Assembly (NCBI GenBank): GCA_025558095.1
Contig: JAIVFI010000027.1
Location: forward strand, 434,001 to 498,000
Direction of reading: 5' to 3'
Length of the DNA: 64,000 bases
DNA from: Hyaloraphidium curvatum
Lineage: Eukaryota; Monoblepharomycota; Hyaloraphidiomycetes; Hyaloraphidiales; Hyaloraphidiaceae
Under the pieces are notes generated by a model. That model searched no databases. It was not told the origin of the DNA and saw only the letters and a program-made list of their open reading frames with translations. The first letter of the stretch is position 1, and every line of letters begins with the position of its first letter. Both the position numbers and the translations under genes were made by a program. This document shows positions 52,862-62,874 of the stretch, one piece after another.

Positions 52862-53739
52862 ATGCCCAACCCGCGCGTGTTCTTCGACGTCACCATCGGC
52901 GGCCAGCCTGCCGGCCGCATCGTGATGGAGGTGCGCGCCGCTGCCGCCGCGCCGACGCGCCTCCCTCTCTGACCGGGGCCGCCCATTCATTCCCCGCGAA
53001 TCGCGCGTCCCGGCCTCGCAACGCCGCCTCTCGACGTCGGACGATAGCTCGCCGCCGACGTGGTCCCCAAGTGAGCCCTCCCGTTGCCCCCCTCGCCCAC
53101 TCCGCCTCACCCGAACCGGAAAAAGGACCGCCGAAAACTTCCGAGCCCTCTGCACGGGCGAAAAGGGCAAGGGCACGCTGGGCAAGCCGCTGAGCTTCAA
53201 GGGGTGCGCGTTCCACCGCGTCATCAAGGACTTTGTGGGGCCGGACGGCCGTTTGCGGGGCGCGGGGTGCTGACCGCGTTCTTGCCGTCGTCGGGCGTGC
53301 TCGTCGGCAGATGATCCAGGGTGGCGATTTCACGGCCGGCGATGGAACGGGCGGGGAGTCGATCTACGGGGAGACCTTCCCGGTACCTTCGCGGTCCTTA
53401 CTCTTATTCGCCTGGCGGTGCTGACTATTGTCGCCGCGCAGGACGAGAACTTCAAGCTCAAGCACACCGGCCCCGGCATCCTGTCCATGGCCAACGCCGG
53501 GAAAAACACCAACGGGAGCCAGGTACTTGCCCCCCCTCCCGCCTCCTTGCTTCGCTCTGACCGTTCGGCTTCAGTTCTTCCTCTGCACCGTCAAGACCGC
53601 CTGGCTCGACAACGCCCACGTGGTCTTCGGCAAGGTCGTCGAGGGGATGGAAGTCGTCCGCGCGATCGAGGGGCAGAGGGTGGACGGGGACGACAGGCCC
53701 CTGAAGCCGTGCGTGATCGCGGACTGCGGGCAGCTGTGA
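52862..53739 (+). CDS. Cyclophilin peptidyl-prolyl isomerase
   Basis: Six exons (52862-52930, 53048-53070, 53126-53234, 53311-53382, 53442-53522, 53575-53739) give 172 residues, the size of cyclophilin A. Every junction restores the family sequence: [94 protein letters not shown]. The catalytic Arg (HRVI), the Gln of MIQGGDFT, and the Trp and His of the drug-binding pocket (WLDNAH) are present. It catalyses cis-trans proline isomerisation in the cytosol and would bind cyclosporin. Exon 2 is only 23 nt. Confidence 0.96.
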
Positions 53740-53857
53740 GCTGTATCCACGCCGCGGAATCGACGGTCCCTCCTGCCGGCTCCATATTCCAGAGGCGAGG
53801 CTCATCCGGATTACATTACAGCCCTCTTGATATCCCGCCCCGCGATACCCTAAGTGA

Positions 53858-56800
53858 CTAGGCCACCGGGGCCGGCGACTCCGCCGGCAGCCCGCAATAT
53901 TTCTCCAGCAGCCCCTCCACCACCCCCCTCCCGAACGGCTTGGCGATCGCCGCGTCTGCCCCCGCCAACTCGAGCTCCCCCGCGGCGTCGAACTGGTTCG
54001 CGGACGCGATCACCAGCGCCGGCCTGCCGCCGCGGCCGGCGTGGAGCTCCCGGATCTGGCGGATGGCCTCGAAGCCGTCCATCACCGGCATCACCTGCCC
54101 GTTCCCCGCGGTCAGCCCCCGCGCCGTCGTGCTGCCCGCGGCAAGGAACCCACCAGGTCCATGAACACCAGCTTCAGCGCCCCCGACCCCGCGCACCTCT
54201 CCGCCGCTCGCACGGCCTCCGCCCCATCCTGCGCCTCGTCCACCTCCCACCCGCCCAGCGCGTCGCGCCGCGCGAGGATCTGCCGGACCATGCGGACGAG
54301 GATGCGGCGGTTGATGGCCGAGTCGTCGGTGACGAGGATCCTCGGATGGGGGTGCGGGTCGGGAAGGGGGTCGGTCGCGGGGAGGGGGTCGGTGGCGGGG
54401 ATGCTCGACGTGCCGAGGAGGTTGGGATGTGCGGAGGTAGCTGTATGGCTTGCGGGGGATGGGGGGAGGCTTGCAGGTCCGTTGCTGAGGTCGTCGACCG
54501 GGGCGGCCAGCTCGGCGAGCTCGATCCCGGTCTCGTCGGCCAGCTCTTCCACGACGGTGGTGACCTTTTCCGCGGCAGCAGCGACGCGCACCGCCGCCTT
54601 AACCTTGGCCGCCGGTTCCGAGACCTTCCTGGCCGGATCGGCCGCACCGGCCTGTGCCCCGGCCAATGTGCCCACCGTCTCACCCCCCTTGCGGCCCGCC
54701 GGCGGCCCGCACTCCCTCACCGGCACCTCGAACCAGAACTCGGTCCCCCCGGCGTCGGGACACGCCGCCCCGATCTTGCCCCCCATCAGCCCGACGATCT
54801 GCGCTGCGATCGACAGGCCCAGCCCCGAACCGCCGTACTCCTTGGCCGTCGAGGGCGCCTGGCTCCACGGCTGGAACAGCGTCGCGAGGGTCGACGGGTC
54901 GATCCCGATGCCGGTGTCGAGGCAGCGCACGCGGAGGCGCTGCGTCGGCGGGGGGGGGGAGGTGCTCGGGCGGGGCGCGGGGTCGTCGGGGATGGGGATG
55001 GAAACGGCGTCGCGGTACGCCGGGAGGGCGAAGTCCTCGGGGTTGCGGAACGAGCCCCGGGGGACGGTGTCGACGATGAGGGAGACGGTGCCGCCGGGGG
55101 GCGTGAACTTGAAGCTGGTGGAAACGGCGTGAGCCGATCCGGGGCTGCATACCGCCGCCGCCTACTGACCTGTTGCTGAGAAGGTTGTTGATCACCTGCT
55201 GCAGCCTGAGAGGATCGGAGAGGATGTACCGCGGCACTTCGGGCGCGATCTGTCGAGTCGGATCAGCCTTGCCTGGACCGTTCCTGCGATTGCGGAAGCC
55301 CACCTCCTGGACAAAGTTGATCTTTCGCCCCCGCGCGCGCGCCCTCGCCATCATCCCCAGCTCCCCCAGCAGCCCGTGCAGGTCGGTGGTGGCCGAATCC
55401 AGCCTCACCGCGCCGTTCTGGAACCGGGCCGCGTCGAGCACGTCCGACAGCAGGGCGAGCATGTACGAGGTGCACAGGTGGATCGCGTGGACGGGGTCCG
55501 AGTCCATCGATTTGTCGGTCGCCTCGGTGCTTGCGCCCGAAACGACTTTCGAGAGGTTGCTCAAGGTGCGCGAGTGTCCCTGAGGAGATGACATTGTCAG
55601 CGAGCGCGGGCACACGATCGGCCAACAACCCACCAAGAACTCCGACCTTTCGGACTCCGGGGTCAAGCCCGTGCTTGTAGGGAGCCCGAGAGCCTCACGC
55701 TCTTCGATCATGGTCTCAACGAGGTTGCTCAGGGCGTGGAGCGGGTTCCTCTGGAACAGAAGGGCATCAGCACGGCGGTCGATTGGAGCCCAGCACAATC
55801 CCACCAGCTCGTGACACAGGAATTTGATAAAGTGCGACTTGTTGTTGTCTGCCTCCTCGGCCTTGTTCCGCGCCACTCGCAGCTCCTCGGTCCGGATCGC
55901 CACCTGCTCCTCCACGTTGTGCAGGGCCCGATCCTTCAGGACAAGAGCGGCGTTGAAGATTAGGGCGGAAAAGGACATGATGAAGATGCAGATCTGGGCC
56001 CAAAAAACGCGGCTGGTCGACTTGACGTGAGTTGATCGGCAGCGCGCCGACCAGACACAGACTCACTCGGGAACGAGGTTCGGTACCAAGCCAGCTATCG
56101 GAGAAGCCACGCTCGTGAAGGGGATAGCCAGCAGCGTGGCCATCGCAGCGACGCTGGAGCAGAAGGTGACTCCCACGAGGCCGGTCATCGGGGCGGCGAT
56201 CGAGATCAACGGCCAGGCCAGGAAAAGCCCCGACATCGTGGCCCCCATCGTGTAAGCTGCGTCACGAAGACGGTGAAGGAAGTATAGGAACGAGGCATCC
56301 AGAAACCCACTCGTCAGGAGCGCCGGGAGCACGACAGGCACGGCGACGAGCGCGATCGTGATGACGGCCATGCCGGACACCTTCCAAGGGCTCAGAAAGA
56401 ACATCCGTGGGTTCAACGGCGTCCGAATCATGGCGATGATGAACGGCGCCAAGACCGAAACGGGGCCGACGTCGAGCCATTGGAAGACAAGGGCTGGAAC
56501 AACAATGAGAAGCCGCGAGGAATGTGAAGCGGGCAACCGACCAGACAGGGACGTTCCCGTAGGTACGCCGATCAAATCTCTGACGAGCACAGCTCCAATG
56601 GGCGCGAAGACGAAGCACCAAGCGACTCCGATCCCGAAGGCAAGCACGTGCCACGCGCCGGTCAGATCCAGCTCGACTCCGGGCCTTCGAGACGCAAGTG
56701 AAGCAACAAAGAGCGTCGTGCTGGTTACAAGAAAGCATTGAACGACGTTCAGGGCCGATATGGCAAAGATTGAGGCGTCGATGTTGGGCGAGTGCCGGAC

Positions 56801-57339
56801 GGTACGGGCGACGATGTTCTGCAGCGTGTCAGGGACAGGTCAGGGCGACGCACAGCCGCTTGCCATGCCAAACGAACCCCGACAATGTTTGCGACAAAAG
56901 TCGAAGGGAGTGCGAGAAGCCGGGTCCGAGAGTCCACGCCGACGAGAAACCCGATGGCTACGGCGTTGGGGATCCAAAGCGACGAGAACTCAAGGCGATA
57001 ATAGATGGTAAAGGAGACGACCATGGCAGCGCAGTAGACGAAGAGAATTCCGGCGAGCCATAGGACCTGCATGAGCCCGTCGCGCTCAATGAGATCGAAG
57101 AGGCGCTCGCTCCGCAGACGACCAACCGAGGTTCCCCAGGGCGAGCAGCGACCAGTCCCGGTAGCGACGTCCGCAGAGGGCGGCAAGAGTCCCACACAGC
57201 GGAGAACTGTGCCACAAATCTCGGTCTTCGTGCCCGAGAAGAGCTTCGCGATGTCCGACGTCCATGAGGAGCCAGGCGACGCAGCGCTTCCGCCCGACCC
57301 TCCAGACGACGGGCTCGACGCGCTTTCGAGAGGCTCCAT
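53858..57339 (-). CDS. MASE1 hybrid histidine kinase
   Basis: Seven exons (57339-56854, 56818-56067, 56012-55805, 55750-55634, 55579-55170, 55114-54154, 54094-53858) give 1056 residues; an ATG at 57495 would add 52. After a Ser/Gly-rich N terminus, about 60-410 is a multi-span membrane region with the MASE1 pattern ([16 protein letters not shown]). A coiled linker leads to the H-box FLCHELRNPLHAL, completed by splicing, then N-box INNLLSNSFKFTP, G-boxes DTGIGID and GGSGLGL, and a receiver domain ([13 protein letters not shown], phospho-acceptor Asp in [12 protein letters not shown]). It should autophosphorylate on His and pass phosphate to its own receiver in response to a membrane signal. 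The first intron is only 35 nt. Confidence 0.9.
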
Positions 57340-57689
57340 GGCCCGTGCCTGAGCGTCTCCGACCGGGAGGGGGACTGTCGCGTGGGGGGAGAAAGGGCGA
57401 CCGAGTCGGAAAGCACACAATCCCCGCCAGGATCGATCGAAAAGCCCGCGGCCACCGCAACTTGCACAATGTTGCATCATCGAGGCCAAATTCATGCATA
57501 GTCGGTGCAGGAAGAGTCAACCGAATGGTCGGACCGCACCTGATGGTCACCCATAAATGGATCGTGTCGGCGAAGGTGCCTCACATCTGCCGGACATCAT
57601 AAAGTGCAATGTCCGCCGGACGGTGGTGTCCATGACAAAGAAGTGCATTTCGCAAGGCATTATCTACACGTGAGCGGCGCACCGGTGGG

Positions 57690-60216
57690 CTACAACTTCG
57701 CCTTCCCCGCAATGATCGTCCGATACAGATTCGCCGTCAGCGGCACGTAGCCCGTTCCTTCCTCGTAGAAGTAGAGAGGCTCGGAAAGCGTCGTTGGGTC
57801 GAAGCCTGACCGGATTCCGTTACTCTCGGTCTCGTGGTGGCCGGGGAGCGGATCACCCACCTTCTTTTTGCGCCTGCGCCTTCGTGTACTTGAACGTCAC
57901 CGTGCTCGTCGCCTCGAAAGTCTCAAAGATCCTCATGAAGCGAGGCACGGCGTATGCCGGCAATTCCTTGCCGCAGTACTTTCCGAGTTCGACCATGGCC
58001 TCGTCCCTCCGCGACCGCTCCTCGGGCTTGAGGATCAGCGCCGCCATGCCCGCGCGGCCGTCTTCGCGGCCGGGGACGGTGACTCCGTAGACGTTGCAGT
58101 CCTGAACCACGGGGCAGCTGAGGATGACGTCGCGGACCTCCCTGCCGGGACAAGGAAGTCAGCGACAGGAGCACGACTGGAATGGCGAGCTTACTGACAT
58201 CGTGCTCACGTTCTCCCCCTTCCACCTGAAGGTATCGCCAAGTCTGTCGACGAACCAAAAGAAGTTGTCGTTGTCCCTCATGAGCAGATCGCCAGTCCGG
58301 ACCCAGATGTCATTCGGCTCGAACGCATCGCGCAGGAACTTCTTGTTGGTCGCTGAAAGAAGGAAGAACGTCAACGAGGGCAACGTTGTAGGGTTTGCAG
58401 TCCCGTACCTTCCTCGTTCTTATAGTAGCTGAGGCGGCGGCGATCAGCCTTGATGCAGATGTAGCCGACCGACTCACCCAAGGAAGTTGTCGTTGATCAG
58501 CCGCCCGACGCACTCGCCCGGCTCTCCCGGTTTGCACTCGATGCAGAATCCGGTCTTGGGATCCCGGACGATTTGCTCCGTGTTGGGGTCGATCCGGATG
58601 AGTCTCGGGTATGCGGCCTTGTTGATCCAGCGCATCAGAGGTCCTTGGAAGCCCACGGCGCCCGGCTTGTTCCAAAAGCTGCGAAGAGCGGTCAGCGGTG
58701 CAGAGCGGCCCTCAAACGCAGGCACGCACTTGAACATGGAGACGTTGCCCTCGCTGGCCCCGAAAAGCTCAATGACCCTGACGCCAAAACGGTCCTGGAA
58801 GGCGGTCCATATGTCCGGTCGGACGCCGTTGCCCGTGCATACCCGGACTTGATGAGCCCGGTCGTACTTCGAAGGAGGCGAGAGGCAGAGGAAGCGGATG
58901 AACTCGCCTACCTGTGGAGCCGGTCGTTAGCAGGCGGCAAAAGCACAGGAAACGGAAGAACCCGTACGCACGTAAGGAAACGAGTTCACCCCAGCTGGAC
59001 TCGGAGTGAGTATGAAAGCCTCCTGGTACCGAGGCCAAACTCACTTTGCGCGCAGAAAGCAAAGAAGTTGGACGCCGAGAAGCGTCTGGTGATGCAGAGT
59101 GTGGTTCCGAGCATGTAGGAGAGGTGAAGGACAATTCCTCTGTCGAACACCGGCCTGTGAGCCTGCCTCTTGCGTTGTCAGGCGAAGCGCTTACCCGTTG
59201 GAGTGGAACAGCGGTCCAACGGCGTACATGCGGTCCGTCTCCCGGAAGATGTCCATGTAGTGCATGCCGATGAGGGTCGAAAGCCGTCCGTGGCTTTGCG
59301 TCGCCGCCTTTGGCAGCCCGGTAGTGCCCGAAGTGTAAACCAGCTCGGCCACGGAGCCCCATTCGATGCCCTTGCGCATCTCGCGGGGGATCTCGGCCGC
59401 AGCCAGATCGGGGTACCTCGTTCGGAGGTCCGCGTCGGTCACGTACGAGCACGGAAAGGAGAACCGGGAGGCGACGGGGGGATCCGAGTAGCACACGAGC
59501 TTGGTGCCGCGCTCCGCGAAGAAGTCGGCGACGTCCGCGACCCGCGATTGGAGCACGGGTTCGAAAACGAGGATGTTGGCACCGGAGACGTTGATCGAAT
59601 GGGTGAATACGCGACCTAGAACCCAGGCAGTGAGAAGCTTTCAGTCGAAACTCTGAGGAGAGCTCACCGGCCTGCTGGTAGTTCTGGAAAGCGACCCCGC
59701 ACCCAATGAGCCAAGCTGCCAGCATCACCAGGACGAACTGGGGCGTGTTCTCGTTCAGCGACGCGATCATGTCGCCCGGCTTGGCCCCGTGCTCGTCAAT
59801 GAGGTAGCGCGCTAGGCGGTTAGACGCCTCGAACGCCTGCCGGTAGGTGACGACCACGTTCTGTCCGTTCCCCGGCTGCTCCTGGAAGATGATGAAGGGA
59901 TGCTCGGGCTTCCGCTTTGCCGACAAAAGGAAGTCTTCCACGCGGCTGAACCGTCCTTCGGCCACGAGCGCGGCCACGCTGGGAGAGCCCGCGTCAGATG
60001 GTGGCTATCGAGAGGTGGAAAAAGCGCACTAGTCCTGGGTCTTCTTGCCGACGCGGAGCTGGAACAGATCCTTCGACAGGCCAACGCGCTCTGCGAGAAA
60101 GTGTCAACAATGGCGGCCTCGGAACGCGTTCAGCGACGTGACCGACGGTCCAAAGCGAGCATGCCTAAGCCCGCCGCGGCACCGGCGAGCCCGGCCATCG
60201 CCGCGGCGGACGGCAT
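57690..60216 (-). CDS. FAT1/FATP-type very-long-chain acyl-CoA synthetase
   Basis: Ten exons (60216-60147, 60090-60030, 59978-59668, 59615-59195, 59154-59045, 58907-58478, 58428-58409, 58352-58199, 58141-57861, 57805-57690) give 657 residues, the family size. Splicing restores motifs at each joint: QTGLS-like basic start, [42 protein letters not shown] and ENVSTMEVRDV. The AMP-binding motif [12 protein letters not shown] is near 240 and the FATP motif is [23 protein letters not shown] in two parts (RTGDLL, DRLGD). It activates very-long-chain fatty acids to CoA esters, probably at the ER or peroxisome. Exon 7 is a 20-nt micro-exon. The N terminus has a short hydrophobic Ala/Gly stretch. Confidence 0.93.
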
Positions 60217-60695
60217 CGTGTGCGTTTAGCTCCGGAAGTTTGGGAGACGTGGTTCGCGCTTTGCCACCTGGCACTGCCACGAACTCGTGCTCCTCATCCA
60301 AGGCTACGACGGCGCGATCAGCTCCATCCGTCCTTTTTTCGTCGTTAAAGCTTCCTTATGCTTCGCGGCATAGTGTTCGGGGCTCAATAGCTGCCAGCTC
60401 TTGTTGTCCGCCTCTCCCTGCGATCCTCGTCACCATTGGTCGATCTGCAGTGTGATCGCGGAGAGGCACTTCATGATGCTATAGTGACATCGGCCCTGAT
60501 TCCGTCTACGGTCATTTCCGGGGTATTCGCAGCGCAACGCCAAGGATTTGAGGAGGCGGGTCAGCGGGGCCTGCGGTTTTTGGGCCTCGCCGAACCCTCC
60601 ACAACCTGACCTTTCTTGCCCGCGGTCACAGCGGTCTCTGCGGCCGCAGCACCGGAAACCGCAGCGTCTCGTACCACGCACCCCGAGCCGGCGGA
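60217..60695. other. Divergent promoter region
   Basis: This 479-bp region lies between the acyl-CoA synthetase and kinase starts. No gene is seen. Confidence 0.5.
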
Positions 60696-61884
60696 ATGGG
60701 CAGCCGCGGGGCGCCGCCGGCCGCGCCGCCGCCGACGGCCGCCACCCCGCACCACGGCGCGTACCACCGGCCGGACCTCTCCGACGCGGAAATCTACGAA
60801 CACGGACGCCACCGCCGGAAGCATTACACCGACAGAAAGATCCTCGGCAGCGGCGCCGAGGGCACCGTCAAGATCGCGCTCGCGGCGTCGGGGGAGAAGG
60901 TGGCAGTGAAGAGCATGGTCAAGCCGCCGCTGCCCAAGGGCGTCGACAAGGTGTTTGGGCGGCTCACCGGGGCGGCCAAGAAAGCGGCCGACGCGAGGGC
61001 CGAGTTCGAGCGGGGGCTCCGGCAGCGCATCAGCGCGATGAAGCAGCACAACAACCATCCCCATCTTCCCGTCTATCTGGAGTTTTTCGAAACAGAGGAC
61101 AAGTTCTACATCGTCTCGCAAGTCTGCCGGGGCGGCGACCTGGGCAAGTACATCAAGGACCGCGGCGGGTACCTCCCCGAGGACGAAGCTCTCTACATCA
61201 CGACCACGCTCTTGAGGACGCTGGCATATCTCCACGACCACGGAATTACCCACCGGGACCTGAAGCCGTCCAATATCTTCTTCTACCGCAAGAACGACCT
61301 CGATTCCATCCGTATAGCGGACTTTACGGGGGCGTTCATTGACGAGACCGTTTCGGCAGCGGTGTCGTACGACGACGGGCCCCTGGATCCGGCGGCGTTT
61401 GCCAAGCCGTCGGGGAAGATGATGATCGCGCTGACCGGGACGCCTTTCGTGAGTTACAATTGCCTTTTGCGAGTCGCACTGCCCTAATCGGCTGCCACTT
61501 TAGTACCTCGCGCCCGACGTGATCCGCGGCACCGGCTACACCTCCAAGGTGGACGTCTGGTCCCTCGGCTGCGTGGCCTACGAGATGCTCTTTGGCGAGA
61601 CCCCCTTCGCCTTCTCCCCGGACGTCGCCGCCCTCTTCCGGCGCGTCCTCGCTGGGGACTACCACATCCCCGCCGGACACCCGAACGCCATCTCCGAAGA
61701 AGCCGTCTCGTTTGTGAGGGGGCTGCTTCAGGTCGATCCCGCGAGGAGGCCGTCGGCGGGGGAGGCGCTGCGGCATCCGTGGATCGTGGGGGCGCAGGAC
61801 CCGCAGAAGCACATGAAGAGGGTGTTTTCGGGCGTGGAGGTGTTCATCCGCGCCGACTCGGGGGAGCTGACGACGGCGTGGTGA
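60696..61884 (+). CDS. Ser/Thr protein kinase with DFT in place of DFG
   Basis: Exons 60696-61448 and 61504-61884 give 377 residues (55-nt intron, donor GTGAGT). Kinase motifs are the glycine loop LGSGAEGTVKIA, VAVKSM, THRDLKPSN, IADFTGAF and LAPDVIRG, followed by VDVWSLGCVAYEML and the C-lobe Arg in PARRPSAGE. Overall it resembles CAMK-type kinases. The DFG motif reads D-F-T and APE reads A-P-D; the metal-binding Asp and catalytic HRD are intact. An unusual insert (about 73-105) separates the N-lobe Lys from the C helix. Activity is likely but altered activation-loop behaviour is possible. Confidence 0.88.
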
Positions 61885-62021
61885 TGAAGGTGTTTGGGCA
61901 TGAGCTGGATCGTCGAACTTCGTCTCTGTCGGAATGTCTAGTATGTGCATGTGCCAACGCGGCCAAAGGAGAATGGAACGCCTCGAAAACAACACATCCA
62001 TCCATTGCCCGAACGGAACGA

Positions 62022-62793
62022 TTACACCTTTGCCTTGACATCTGCCCCGCGCTCGCTGATGAAGGCGCTGTCCATCCCCATGCCGACCTTTTCCTTGTCC
62101 AGCGGGAAGATGTGCCCGCCCTGCACCGCCTTGCGGAGCTTGCGCGCGGCCCCGACCTTGGAGAGGTGGGCGTGCGACGCCATGACGTCCGAGACTGAGA
62201 AGGTGATCCCCCAAAGGCGGGGAATGGGGGATTGGGGCTTGACCTTGGGATCCGAGCCGTCCGGGCCGACGACTGGAAGGAGCGTGGCGATCTTGAGAAG
62301 CAGAAAAGATCCAAAAGAAGGCAGACAGCCCACCTTCGATGATGCAGCCGTCGTCCAGGCGGAAGAAGGCAAACTCCAGCCCCGGCCTGTTCCGAACTGC
62401 GCCCCTCCGCCTCGGCTTCAACCCCAGCTCCTTCGAAAAGGCATCGACGACCGTGCCGACGTGGGGCGTCTGGACGACGGCGTGGTCCACCCCCGTGGCA
62501 TAGTTGGGGTGCTTCTCCGGGGCACGCGTGGGCATGGTTCCGGTGACGCGGACGTCCAGTCCTGCCACGTCGTGCCGCGTCTCGCCCGGTGGCGCGCCCT
62601 CGCGGTACATCAGCCAGCGCAGCACGGGGTACGACGCGTCCGGGGCGGCAGAACGGCCCGCAAGGACAAAGTCCGTGTCGCCCACGCGGCACACGCCGTC
62701 GGGCGAAACGGAGAAGCCGGCCGCGCGCCATGCCGACGCGTCGTCGGCGACGGCGATCGCGAGGAGCCGCGATGCGGGCGCCGTGCGGGGCAT
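62022..62793 (-). CDS. Glyoxalase-like (VOC-fold) protein
   Basis: Exons 62793-62334 and 62272-62022 give 236 residues (61-nt intron). The sequence has two VOC-type half-domains: the first begins LLAIAVADDASAW, and the middle has GVDHAVVQTPHVGTVVDAF, ELGLKPRRR and LEFAFFRLDDGCIIE, the beta-alpha-beta pattern of glyoxalase/bleomycin-resistance folds. The second half has WGITFSVSDVMASHAHL and a C-terminal GHIFPLDKEKVGMGMD. The His and Glu positions are compatible with a metal site. Substrate unknown. Confidence 0.72.
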
Positions 62794-62874
62794 TATGGTT
62801 GGATCGATGCGAGCCAGGTGCCGACGCGCGGCGGCGACGCCCGTCCCCACCCTTTCAACCTCACTCTTGCTGCG

